Shown here in pieces: positions 9,846 through 17,569 of a stretch of 64,000 nucleotides of DNA. Location: contig NZ_JAOVZQ010000001.1 in NCBI RefSeq assembly GCF_026619435.1, positions 7,501 to 71,500 of the forward strand, in the 5' to 3' direction. The first letter of the stretch is position 1; each line of letters starts with the position of its first letter. This stretch comes from Hoeflea ulvae. GTDB taxonomy: Bacteria > Pseudomonadota > Alphaproteobacteria > Rhizobiales > Rhizobiaceae. The translations under genes and the position numbers were made by a program. The notes under the pieces were generated by a model that ran no database searches, was not told where the DNA came from, and saw nothing but the letters and a program-made list of their open reading frames with translations.

Positions 9846-11120
9846 CTAAGTCTTATCCAGACCGTAGACGGAATGCAAAGTCCGAACCGCAAGTTCAGCA
9901 TAAGCACCGTCAATAAGGATCGATATTTTGATCTCGGACGTTGTTATTGCCTTGATGTTGATCGATTTTTCAGCAAGTGCCTTGAAAGCAGTCGCTGCAA
10001 CGCCTGCATGACTGCGCATGCCGATGCCGATGACCGACACCTTGGCCAGGCCTGATTCGCTCTGCACCACATCATAGCCGATGGTCTGCTTCTGGGTTGC
10101 CAGCACCGCCAGCGCCTTGTCCGCATCGCTTGTGGGCACGGTGAAGGTCATGTCGGTGCGCGATCCGTCTTCGGAAATATTCTGGACGATCATGTCGACA
10201 TTGATGTGCGAATCCGCGAGCGGTCCGAAAATCGCAGCCGAGACCCCAGGCCTGTCGGACAGGCGTCTGAGCGAGATCTGCGCTTCGTCCTTGGCATAGG
10301 CAATGCCGGTAACGACTTCCTGTTCCACGATTTCTTCCTCGTCACAAATGAGAGTTCCGGGCGGATTGTTGAAATCCCCCATTCCAGGCGCATTCGGGTC
10401 ATCGAAACTGGAGCGTACAAAGGTCCTGACCTTGTGCACCATGGCCAGCTCCACCGAGCGCACCTGCAATACCTTGGCGCCGAGGGAGGCCATTTCCAGC
10501 ATTTCCTCGAAGGCAATCTTCTTCATGCGGCGGGCCTTCGGCACCACCCGCGGGTCGGTGGTGTAGACGCCGTCGACATCGGTATAGATGTCGCACCGGT
10601 CCGCCTTGACCGCCGCGGCGATCGCCACCGCGCTGGTGTCCGAACCGCCCCGGCCCAGCGTTGCCAGCCGGTTGTCGGGTCCGACCCCCTGAAATCCGGC
10701 AACCACGGCAACCTGCCCCATCTCGAAGCGGCGAATCAGCTCGCTGCCGTCGATTTCCACGATACGGGCCGCCGCATGGGCGTTGTCGGTCTTGATCGGG
10801 ATCTGCCAGCCCTGCCAGGACCGGGCGTCCACGCCCATCGACTGCAGCGCAATGGCCAGCAGTCCGCTGGTCACCTGTTCGCCCGAGGCGACAATCGTGT
10901 CATATTCACGGGCATCGTAAAAGGATGCGCTGGCGCCGGCGACCATGGGCATGGACTGCACCCAGCCGACAAGCTCATTGGTCTTGCCGGCCATTGCAGA
11001 CACCACCACGGCCACCTGGTGCCCGGCGTCAACTTCACGTTTGACATGCCGGGCGACATTGTGGATCCGGTCCAGGTCGGCAACCGACGTGCCGCCAAAC
11101 TTCATGACTATGCGGGCCAT
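9846..11120 (-). CDS. lysC: Aspartate kinase
   Basis: Aspartokinase phosphorylates aspartate, the committed step to lysine, diaminopimelate, threonine and methionine. The 424-residue protein starts with the nucleotide-binding motif KFGGTS (7-12). The kinase domain carries GRGGSDTSAVA, and two C-terminal ACT domains (about 270-420) provide feedback control. That architecture is the lysine/threonine-sensitive class used in alphaproteobacteria. The same pathway continues with lysA in this window (40176-41444). A plausible promoter lies about 75-100 nt upstream. Confidence 0.98.
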   Translation of the reverse strand: MARIVMKFGGTSVADLDRIHNVARHVKREVDAGHQVAVVVSAMAGKTNELVGWVQSMPMVAGASASFYDAREYDTIVASGEQVTSGLLAIALQSMGVDARSWQGWQIPIKTDNAHAAARIVEIDGSELIRRFEMGQVAVVAGFQGVGPDNRLATLGRGGSDTSAVAIAAAVKADRCDIYTDVDGVYTTDPRVVPKARRMKKIAFEEMLEMASLGAKVLQVRSVELAMVHKVRTFVRSSFDDPNAPGMGDFNNPPGTLICDEEEIVEQEVVTGIAYAKDEAQISLRRLSDRPGVSAAIFGPLADSHINVDMIVQNISEDGSRTDMTFTVPTSDADKALAVLATQKQTIGYDVVQSESGLAKVSVIGIGMRSHAGVAATAFKALAEKSINIKAITTSEIKISILIDGAYAELAVRTLHSVYGLDKT

Positions 11121-11195
11121 ATTGCATTATCCGCTGGCAATCCCGTTTCCGGGCAAGAAAAACCGCCCCGGGTTCCGGAGCGGAAGGTGGCGGTC

Positions 11196-11223
11196 TCATA
11201 ACCAAATTTCTTTCACCCTGCAA
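11196..11223 (-). promoter_or_regulatory. Candidate sigma-70 promoter of lysC
   Basis: On the minus strand TTGCAG (complement of 11218-11223) and TTATGA (complement of 11196-11201) are separated by 16 nt, about 75 nt before the lysC ATG. The -10 is a partial match. Confidence 0.35.
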
Positions 11224-11312
11224 CAGGATCAGTCGTGCGACCTTGGCAACCCTTGACAAGAACAGTGCGACGCCCGAGTTGAAAGGCGACAATTCAAAGC
11301 GGAGAATGACCG

Positions 11313-12065
11313 ATGAGCCAGGCTGAGCGGACAACGATAGATCAGGGCGAAGTCGAGCGTTTTTCGGCCATGGCCGCGGAATGGTGGAACCCGCAGGGCA
11401 AGTTCCGCCCGCTGCACAAGTTCAATCCGGTGCGCCTGACCTATATTCGCGACCATGTCGCAGCCCATTTCGGCCGTGACGCGAAGAGCGACAAGCCGCT
11501 CTCCGGGCTTCGCCTGCTCGACATCGGCTGCGGTGGCGGCCTGCTGTGCGAGCCGATGGCGCGGATGGGCGCCGAGGTTCTTGGCGCCGACGCCTCCCGC
11601 GTCAATATAGAGGTGGCGTCGCTGCACGCTGCCCAGAGCGGCGTCGATGTCAGCTATGAGGCGATCACCTCCGAGGATCTGGCCGCCCGCGGCGAACGCT
11701 TCGACGTGGTTTTGAACATGGAAGTGGTCGAGCATGTCGCCGATGTCGACCTGTTCCTGTCCTCCTGCGCCGAGATGGTCAAGCCCGGCGGCCTGATGTT
11801 CGTCGCCACCATCAACCGGACCATGAAGGCGATGGCCTTTGCCATTGTCGGCGCCGAATATGTGTTGCGCTGGCTGCCGCGCGGCACCCATCAATATGAA
11901 AAGCTGGTCCGGCCGGAAGAAATCGAAACGCCGCTGGCAGCCTCCGGCATGACGGTCATCGAACGCACCGGCGTCTCGTACAATCCGCTGCAGGACCAGT
12001 GGAACCTCTCCCGCGACATGGATGTGAACTACATGATGCTGGCCGAGCGGCCGAAGAGCGGCTGA
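11313..12065 (+). CDS. ubiG: Bifunctional 2-polyprenyl-6-hydroxyphenol methylase / 3-demethylubiquinol O-methyltransferase
   Basis: UbiG performs both O-methylation steps of ubiquinone synthesis using SAM. The 250-residue protein shows the family N-terminus ([18 protein letters not shown]), SAM motif DIGCGGG (70-76) and the NMEVVEHV segment. The C-terminal half contains [17 protein letters not shown], typical of UbiG. GGAG precedes the ATG at 11313. It is divergent from lysC across 190 bp, with no recognised motif beyond the lysC promoter. Confidence 0.97.
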   Translation: MSQAERTTIDQGEVERFSAMAAEWWNPQGKFRPLHKFNPVRLTYIRDHVAAHFGRDAKSDKPLSGLRLLDIGCGGGLLCEPMARMGAEVLGADASRVNIEVASLHAAQSGVDVSYEAITSEDLAARGERFDVVLNMEVVEHVADVDLFLSSCAEMVKPGGLMFVATINRTMKAMAFAIVGAEYVLRWLPRGTHQYEKLVRPEEIETPLAASGMTVIERTGVSYNPLQDQWNLSRDMDVNYMMLAERPKSG

Positions 12066-12107
12066 CCCGCCCCCTGCCAGCCATGTCCGGAAAATATTGG
12101 CGCATGC

Positions 12108-12273
12108 TCAAACCGGAATCGTCTTGAGCTTCTCCAGCATTTCCCGCTGACCCGCCGCATTCGCCTCTGTGAGCGCTTTCACACGGACGCGATCAGTCTG
12201 CAGCGGCAGAGCAGTAGGCGGCCACATGCAGGCCGAAATCATACATCGCCAGATGAAACACGGGCGAAGTCAT
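12108..12273 (-). pseudogene. Possible remnant of a small gene downstream of DUF1178
   Basis: One nt after the DUF1178 stop, an ATG at 12273 opens 26 protein-like codons (MTSPVFHLAMYDFGLHVAAY then a stop at about 12193). In another frame the segment RVKALTEANAAGQREML ends at a TGA at 12108. From memory the two pieces resemble the ends of DUF3291-type proteins, which would mean a large internal deletion plus a frame change. Each piece is short, so this may be chance. Confidence 0.35.
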
Positions 12274-12274
12274 G

Positions 12275-12700
12275 TCAGCTCAGATCGTCTGGGAACTCGG
12301 GCAGAGGCGCAATTTCGATGCCGTCCTCGATCAGCGATTTGGCGTCCTCGCTGGAAGCCTTGCCGATGATGCCGCGGGCTTCGCTCTCGCCATGGTGGAT
12401 CTTGCGCGCCTCGTCGGCGAAGCGGTCGCCGACATCCTCCGAGTTCTGCTTGACCGCCTGCACCATCTCCCGCAGCTTGCGCAGCGCCTCGCGCCTTTCG
12501 GGATCCATCGCCAGGGGCCGCGACGGCGTCTGACGCGAGACGGCCAAGGCCGGAGCCATCAGCGCCTTTCCGATCTGGCGGGATCCGCAGACCGGACATT
12601 CGACAAGTCCGCGTTCACATTGCGCGTCGAAATCCGCGCTTGAGGAAAACCATCCCTCAAACGCATGTTCCTTCTCGCAATGCAGGGAAAACCGGATCAC
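12275..12700 (-). CDS. DUF1178 family protein
   Basis: A 141-residue protein of the DUF1178 family, function unknown. The N-terminus MIRFSLHCEKEHAFEGWF and the paired cysteines of ECPVCGS suggest a small zinc-ribbon fold. The middle is alanine-rich, and the conserved C-terminal half is acidic with EDAKSLIEDGIEIAPLPE. It overlaps the end of the nitrilase-family gene by four bases, so the two are translationally coupled, a common arrangement in Rhizobiales. No enzymatic motif is visible. A metal-binding or regulatory role is only inferred from the cysteines. Confidence 0.88.
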   Translation of the reverse strand: MIRFSLHCEKEHAFEGWFSSSADFDAQCERGLVECPVCGSRQIGKALMAPALAVSRQTPSRPLAMDPERREALRKLREMVQAVKQNSEDVGDRFADEARKIHHGESEARGIIGKASSEDAKSLIEDGIEIAPLPEFPDDLS

Positions 12701-13557
12701 GCCACCTGCTCTCCCATTGAGGTCCGCAGGCCCTTGTCGAGACGGTAGCTCCGGGCATTCTTCAGATTGGGAATTTTTGACCGTGCGGCCCGAACCTCAT
12801 CGAGCGCCAGGCCGGCGACAATGACGCCGGGCTCATCGCCCTGCATTTCCGCCAGAACCCGCCCCCAGGGATCGACGATCATCGAATGGCCATAGGTCTC
12901 GCGGCCATCCTCATGCACACCGCCCTGCGCGGCCGAAACCATGAAGGCGCCGTTTTCGATTGCTCTCGCGCGCTGCAGCACATGCCAGTGCGCTTCGCCG
13001 GTCTGCCGGGTGAAGGCGGCAGGCGCGGTCAGGATTTCCGCCCCGGCCAGCGCCAGATCGCGAAACAGATGCGGGAAGCGGACGTCGTAACAGATGCCCA
13101 TCCCCAGCAGCGCGCCGTCGAGATCCACAGTCACGGCCTTGTCGCCGGATTGATAGGTCGCGCTTTCGCGCCAGCTCTCACCATTGTCGAGGTCGACGTC
13201 GAACATGTGGATCTTGTCATAGCCGGCCAGCCGGGCGCCGTCGGGAGCAAACACCACGCCGCGATTGCCCGCCATGCCATTGCCCGCATCCACGGCCGTG
13301 GATCCGATATGCAGATAGATGCCGAGATCCGTTGCCAGTTTCGACGCGGCGCGCAGCACCGGATCTTCGGCTTCCGGCCTCAGGCTCTTGCGCAGCGCCT
13401 CTCGGTCCTTCACCAGCGCGCCGGTCATTTCCGGCGTCTGCACATAGCGTGCGCCGCGTGCTGCAGCCTGGCGGACCAGATCCTCCATCGCGGCAATGTT
13501 TGCCGGCACGGAGACCCCCGAGCGCATCTGGACCGCGGCGACAATCATCTCGCGCAT
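12697..13557 (-). CDS. Carbon-nitrogen hydrolase family protein (nitrilase superfamily, Nit2-like)
   Basis: The 286-residue protein has the nitrilase triad Glu43 (TPEMTGAL), Lys115 (YDKIHMFDVD) and Cys156 (GICYDVRFPHLFR). The pattern matches the Nit1/Nit2 branch, whose members hydrolyse omega-amides or deaminated glutathione. Deaminated-glutathione amidase or omega-amidase is therefore the likely activity, but substrate cannot be set from sequence. It sits 3 bp after grxC and overlaps DUF1178, forming a grxC-nit-DUF1178 run. The glutathione link of grxC fits a metabolite-repair role. Confidence 0.93.
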   Translation of the reverse strand: MREMIVAAVQMRSGVSVPANIAAMEDLVRQAAARGARYVQTPEMTGALVKDREALRKSLRPEAEDPVLRAASKLATDLGIYLHIGSTAVDAGNGMAGNRGVVFAPDGARLAGYDKIHMFDVDLDNGESWRESATYQSGDKAVTVDLDGALLGMGICYDVRFPHLFRDLALAGAEILTAPAAFTRQTGEAHWHVLQRARAIENGAFMVSAAQGGVHEDGRETYGHSMIVDPWGRVLAEMQGDEPGVIVAGLALDEVRAARSKIPNLKNARSYRLDKGLRTSMGEQVA

Positions 13558-13560
13558 CTG

Positions 13561-13821
13561 TCAGGCTTCCTTCAGCATCGGATCAAGCTTGCCTGCACGC
13601 TCCAGCGCCATCAGTTCATCGCAGCCGCCAACATGGGTGCTGCCGATGAAGATCTGCGGGAATGTAGTCCGGCCATTGGCCTTGGCAATCATTTCCTGCC
13701 GCAGATCGGGCGAGAAAGTTGCGTCATGTTCGGTGTAGCCGGCGCCCTTGTCGTCCAGCAACCGCTTGGCCGCAGTGCAGAACCCGCAGAACTGTCGGGT
13801 ATAGATAATCACGTCAGGCAT
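13561..13821 (-). CDS. grxC: Glutaredoxin 3
   Basis: An 86-residue glutaredoxin: a cytoplasmic thiol-disulfide oxidoreductase using glutathione. The active site is CGFC (Cys12, Cys15) rather than the classical CPYC. The TTFPQIFIG cis-proline segment and GGCDEL glutathione-binding loop are intact. It lies between comF and the nitrilase-family gene, all on the minus strand, probably one operon. A dithiol site argues against the monothiol iron-sulfur carrier class. Confidence 0.95.
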   Translation of the reverse strand: MPDVIIYTRQFCGFCTAAKRLLDDKGAGYTEHDATFSPDLRQEMIAKANGRTTFPQIFIGSTHVGGCDELMALERAGKLDPMLKEA

Positions 13822-13856
13822 GGGAAACTCCGGTTGTTGAACGGTCAGTATGGCCT

Positions 13857-14648
13857 TCAGGCATATAGGGTTTCCTCGCCCTGGCTTGCAACCCTGGCAA
13901 ATGTCAGCACATTGACCCGGCTCGCCCCGCCGCGCAGCAACGCCCGCGTCGCCGCCTCGAGGGTGGCGCCTGTGGTCAGCACGTCATCAACCAGCAGCAC
14001 CTTCAGCCCGTTGATCCGGTGCGCCTGCTCGGGAACCGCAAGAAAAGCACCGCGCACATTGTCCTGCCGGGCCCGCAGCCCGAGGCCGACCTGCTGGCGG
14101 GTGGCGCGGATCCGCCGCATCGCCCCCGGCAGGAACGGCTTTCCGGTCAACCGCGCCAGCATCCGCGCTAGTTCCGCCGACTGGTTGTAACGCCGCGAGA
14201 ACAACCGGCCCCTGTGCAAGGGCACCGCCACGATGACATCGCTGTCATCGATCACATCACGGCCGGCGCGAACCATCCAGGCCGCCATCATCGGCGCGAG
14301 ATCGGCCCGGTCGGCATATTTCAGCCGATGCACGATTTTGCGCGCGACGCCGTCATGAAACACCGCCGCTCTCGCTTTGGCGTAGCGCGGCGGATCGGCG
14401 ATCGCCTGCGGCGACACCAGGCCCTCGCCCCGGTCATGATCAAATGGCAGACCGGTAATTTCGCAAAACGGCCCTTCGATGAAACGGACGGTCCCCCAGC
14501 AGACCGGGCACAGCGCGGCCGGGCGGTCCGTCATCTTGCCGCAGCCCGCGCAGACCGGCGGATAAACCAGCCGCATCAGGCCGGCGCCGGCGCGCGCAAA
14601 CGCCAGCTTCAGCCCCTGCAGGTGATGGCTTGCATCCGTTGGGTACAT
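13857..14648 (-). CDS. ComF family protein (phosphoribosyltransferase fold)
   Basis: ComF proteins relate to DNA uptake in naturally competent bacteria but are widespread elsewhere with unclear function. The 263-residue protein has the N-terminal zinc ribbon (CAGCG then CPVCW) and a C-terminal PRPP-binding loop VLLVDDVLTTGATLE. Family length is normal. It begins an apparent operon with grxC 35 bp downstream and diverges from a methyltransferase gene with only 59 bp between starts. No other competence gene is in the window. Confidence 0.93.
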   Translation of the reverse strand: MYPTDASHHLQGLKLAFARAGAGLMRLVYPPVCAGCGKMTDRPAALCPVCWGTVRFIEGPFCEITGLPFDHDRGEGLVSPQAIADPPRYAKARAAVFHDGVARKIVHRLKYADRADLAPMMAAWMVRAGRDVIDDSDVIVAVPLHRGRLFSRRYNQSAELARMLARLTGKPFLPGAMRRIRATRQQVGLGLRARQDNVRGAFLAVPEQAHRINGLKVLLVDDVLTTGATLEAATRALLRGGASRVNVLTFARVASQGEETLYA

Positions 14649-14707
14649 TGGTTGACTTTAACGCCGTTCCATCCAACAAGCGAGCCGGAGTGACAGCGGA
14701 TTGAATC

Positions 14708-15592
14708 ATGGATCGCCTTTTTGACCACGCACTGATGCACCAGCGCCGCTTGCGTGCGCTGGCCCGCCCCGTGCCCGGCGCCGATTTTCTGGTGCGCCGG
14801 ATTGCCGAGGACATGGCCGAGCGCCTCTCGGTGGTCGAGCGCCATTTCGACCATCCGGTCCAGGTCCATGGCGGCTTGCCCCACGCCGCCGATGCGATGC
14901 AAGCCACCGGCAAGACGGCAAATTTCCGCTTTGTCGATCTGTGCGCCCTGCCCGGCATCGATGCCCGCGCCGTCACCCTTGCCGACCCCGACCATGTGCC
15001 GCTGCCGCCGGAAAGCGCCGATCTGCTGGTCTCGCCTTTGGCGCTGCACCTGACCAACGACACGCCGGGTGTCTTGGTGCAAATGCGCCGTGCGCTCAAG
15101 CCCGACGGGTTGCTGCTCGCGGCGGCGCCGGGCGCAGGCACGCTGGGCGAACTGCGCGAATCCCTGCTTGCCGCCGAGAGCGAATTGACCGGCGGCGCCA
15201 ATGCCCGGGTCCATCCCTTTGCCGATATTCGCGACTATGGCGCCCTGCTGCAGCGCGCCGGCTTTGCCCTGCCGGTCACCGATATCGATGACGTGGTGGT
15301 CAGATATTCGGACATGTTCGGGCTGTTGAGAGATCTGCGCGCCATGGGCATGACCTCGCTGCTGAGCGACCGGAGCCGCGAACCGGCCGGCCGAAAGCTG
15401 TTTTTGCGTGCGGCACAGATCTACGCGGAACGGTTTTCCGACCCGGACGGGCGCATCCGCGCCAGCTTTCCGGTGATCCACCTTTCGGGATGGGCGCCGC
15501 ATGAAAACCAGCAGAAGCCGCTCAAGCCGGGCTCCGCCAAGGCACGACTGGCCGACGCATTGAAGGCGCCGGAACAAAAGCTGCCGCGCTGA
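14708..15592 (+). CDS. Class I SAM-dependent methyltransferase (BioC/NDUFAF5-like)
   Basis: The 294-residue protein begins MDRLFDHALMHQRRLRALA and continues with a Rossmann methyltransferase core in which LPPESADLLVSPLALH and ALKPDGLLLAAAPG are recognisable. Similar alphaproteobacterial proteins resemble mitochondrial NDUFAF5, a complex I assembly hydroxylase, and BioC. The glycine-rich SAM loop is weak: the usual DxGxGxG is replaced by FRFVDLCALPG, so methyl transfer is not assured. It diverges from comF, an arrangement common in the order. The exact substrate is unknown. Confidence 0.85.
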   Translation: MDRLFDHALMHQRRLRALARPVPGADFLVRRIAEDMAERLSVVERHFDHPVQVHGGLPHAADAMQATGKTANFRFVDLCALPGIDARAVTLADPDHVPLPPESADLLVSPLALHLTNDTPGVLVQMRRALKPDGLLLAAAPGAGTLGELRESLLAAESELTGGANARVHPFADIRDYGALLQRAGFALPVTDIDDVVVRYSDMFGLLRDLRAMGMTSLLSDRSREPAGRKLFLRAAQIYAERFSDPDGRIRASFPVIHLSGWAPHENQQKPLKPGSAKARLADALKAPEQKLPR

Positions 15593-15701
15593 CACGGCGG
15601 CGGATGGCGCGCAGCGGTGCAGCGATTGCAGAGATACAAGGGAATAGGTGCTTCACCCGGCTCAGGCCGAGGCGGCGCAGGGGTGAGTCACCGGCTGCGT
15701 G

Positions 15702-15875
15702 TCAGCGGCTGTTCTCGAGATGCAGGGCTGCATTGTCCATGGTGCCGGTGATGGCGTTGCCCAGCGAGATGCCGCCGGCAACCAGCGCGATGGCGATCAG
15801 GGACGTGATCAGGCCATATTCGATGGCCGTGGCGCCGCTTCGATCTTCGAGAAACCTATAGAGCAAATTTTTCAT
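15702..15875 (-). CDS. Flp family type IVb pilin
   Basis: A 57-residue Flp pilin precursor. After a short leader (MKNLLYRFLEDRSG) comes the processing region and hydrophobic helix ATAIEYGLITSLIAIALVAG, with the conserved Glu-Tyr pair. A TadV-type peptidase would cleave before the helix; the subunits form thin pili for adhesion. The start at 15875 gives normal pilin length, whereas an upstream in-frame ATG would add an unrelated basic stretch. No tad/cpa secretion genes lie in the window, so assembly machinery must be elsewhere. A small membrane protein lies 44 bp upstream on the same strand. Confidence 0.92.
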   Translation of the reverse strand: MKNLLYRFLEDRSGATAIEYGLITSLIAIALVAGGISLGNAITGTMDNAALHLENSR

Positions 15876-15919
15876 GACATGTTCCTGGTTCAGCATGCGG
15901 TCGGCATGCGGCGATCGGA

Positions 15920-16243
15920 TCAGCAGTCGCCGGTTTTCCGGCCATCGCTTCGGATGATGCAAAGCGCGCCGGGATTTTCCTGCAATATCGATTTGCGGAC
16001 AGTGTAGATGGAGTTCTGGGAACGCTGCGGGATAGATCCGGTGGTGATGTTGTCATACTGCTCGGGCACCCAGGCGACCCGTGCCGAATGTGTGCGATTG
16101 GCCAGGATCGGTGTGAGGATGGCTGCAACCGCGATGGCCGCCGTCCCGAAAAGCAGGGCGGCACGAACGGCGCCGGATCGCTTTGGCTGGGCTTCCACGC
16201 CGTCTCTGTCCATAACCGTCATCCAGAAATCACTGTCGCTCAT
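15920..16243 (-). CDS. Hypothetical single-pass membrane protein
   Basis: The 107-residue protein begins MSDSDFWMTVMDRDGVEAQP and has one transmembrane helix (AALLFGTAAIAVAAILTPIL, about 28-47). The C-terminal periplasmic part contains DNITTGSIPQ and two cysteines, at positions 94 and 107. I do not recognise a characterised domain, though similar short proteins occur in rhizobia. It precedes the Flp pilin on the same strand by 44 bp and may share its promoter. A CtrA-like box lies 61 bp upstream of its start. A pilus-related or envelope role is only inferred. Confidence 0.75.
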   Translation of the reverse strand: MSDSDFWMTVMDRDGVEAQPKRSGAVRAALLFGTAAIAVAAILTPILANRTHSARVAWVPEQYDNITTGSIPQRSQNSIYTVRKSILQENPGALCIIRSDGRKTGDC

Positions 16244-16303
16244 AACGCCTCCACCAAGAACCGTTCAAGGTCCGCCACTCCCTTCAATATTGCGGGAAGG
16301 GAA

Positions 16304-16319
16304 TTGAAGTTTCATTAAC
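16304..16319. promoter_or_regulatory. Candidate CtrA-type box upstream of the membrane protein/pilin pair
   Basis: TTGA-N7-TTAAC on the plus strand matches the CtrA consensus TTAA-N7-TTAAC with one mismatch. It lies 61 nt before the start at 16243. CtrA activates pilA in Caulobacter, which makes the location suggestive. The rest of 16244-16362 holds no gene. Confidence 0.4.
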
Positions 16320-16362
16320 GCTATTGCGAAAGATTGATATTCAGTCTCTTGCGGACGGGGCG

Positions 16363-16770
16363 TTACAATAGGTCGACGAGATAGGGAATCAGCGGCTCAT
16401 CGGCGGGCGGCATCGGGTAATTCCGCATGTCCCGGGGACGAACCCATTTCAGCGCCTGTCCTTCAAGACCGCGGGCAACGCCCTCATAGCGGCGGCACAC
16501 GAACAGCGGCATCAGCAGGTGGAAGTCGTCATAGCCGTAACTGGCGAAAGTCAGCGGCGCCAGGCAGGCTTCCTTGGTCACAATCCCGATTTCTTCCATG
16601 AGTTCGCGGATCAACGCCGCTTCCGGAGTCTCGCCCTGTTCGACCTTGCCGCCCGGAAATTCCCAAAGCCCTGCCAGCTTCTTGCCCTCCGGCCGCTGAG
16701 TCAGCAGCACCCGGCCATCGGCATCGACCAGGGCGCAGGCGGCGACCAGCATTATCTTCTTGCCTGTCAT
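16363..16770 (-). CDS. mutT: (Deoxy)nucleoside triphosphate pyrophosphohydrolase, MutT/Nudix family
   Basis: MutT removes oxidised nucleotides such as 8-oxo-dGTP from the pool, preventing transversions. The 135-residue protein carries a complete Nudix box from GGKVEQGETPEAALIRELMEEIG (start GGKVEQGE, end RELMEEIG). The preceding KKLAGLWEFPGG is typical of the MutT subgroup. I use the ATG at 16770 (MTGKKIMLV), because longer readings overlap the upstream GNAT gene. The 5-bp gap to that gene suggests co-transcription. In rhizobia the gene often lies in the argJ-GNAT-mutT order seen here. Confidence 0.93.
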   Translation of the reverse strand: MTGKKIMLVAACALVDADGRVLLTQRPEGKKLAGLWEFPGGKVEQGETPEAALIRELMEEIGIVTKEACLAPLTFASYGYDDFHLLMPLFVCRRYEGVARGLEGQALKWVRPRDMRNYPMPPADEPLIPYLVDLL

Positions 16771-16775
16771 CGAAG

Positions 16776-17534
16776 TCAGAATCCCGGTTTCTGGCGATAG
16801 GCGTAGCGATAGACCTCGCCGAACCCCAGCCCCTGGTAGAGCGCCACGGCGGCGGTGTTTGCAGTCTCGACCTGCAGCCATGCGGTATCGGCGCCGCGAT
16901 GGCGCGCCCAGCGCAACGCCGCGATGACGACTTCACGTCCGTGGCCGGCGCGCCGCGTGTCCTTGCGCGTCGCCAGTTCGAACAGGCCGGCAAGATCGTT
17001 GTCATGAACGCACAGCGCGGTCGACAGCGGTCCGGTGGATTCGTTTTCCAGGACGAACAGGCCGCTCGGCGGACGTATCGAGCTCAGCACCTCGGTCAGG
17101 CCGGGCTTGAGGCTTTGCTCGCGCCCGTGCACCGCGATCGACGCATCGACATAACGCCCGACATCGCGCAAGGGAAGATGATCCATCCCGTCATTGATAT
17201 CGAGGCTGTCGAGAGCGCCGGTCATCACGATGGTTTCGTCAAACCGGCGCCAGCCGAGCTTGTCGAGATAGGATTCCAGCGGTGGCGGCGCCAGCGGCGT
17301 TTGCCGGAACACGAGTGGCCGATCATAGGAATCGAAGCGGCGGGCGGCGCGTTCGACCCGGATCTCGATGCCGTCATGGTCGGACGGATCCAGCGGATTG
17401 ACGGAATTCAGCCGCTTAGACGGATGGCCTGCGGTCAGCCTTATCTGCCAACTGCCGTCATACTGGATCGACGCCGCCGGCCACGCCCGGAATCCGACAG
17501 CTTCAAGTCTTCTGACAATCGCAAGATTTGGCAC
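16776..17534 (-). CDS. GNAT family N-acetyltransferase
   Basis: The 252-residue protein ends with a GNAT fold: the acetyl-CoA loop is in RKDTRRAGHGREVV and the final strands are NTAAVALYQGLGF then YRYAYRQK. The N-terminal half is diverged, as in two-domain acetyltransferases. Acetyl-CoA-dependent N-acetylation of a small molecule or protein terminus is expected, but the substrate is not evident. It lies between argJ (35 bp upstream) and mutT (5 bp downstream), so it is probably one operon. Neighbourhood with argJ does not prove a role in arginine synthesis. Confidence 0.9.
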   Translation of the reverse strand: MPNLAIVRRLEAVGFRAWPAASIQYDGSWQIRLTAGHPSKRLNSVNPLDPSDHDGIEIRVERAARRFDSYDRPLVFRQTPLAPPPLESYLDKLGWRRFDETIVMTGALDSLDINDGMDHLPLRDVGRYVDASIAVHGREQSLKPGLTEVLSSIRPPSGLFVLENESTGPLSTALCVHDNDLAGLFELATRKDTRRAGHGREVVIAALRWARHRGADTAWLQVETANTAAVALYQGLGFGEVYRYAYRQKPGF

Positions 17535-17569
17535 GCTAGCCTCGTGTTCGACATTGACGGAGACACCGC

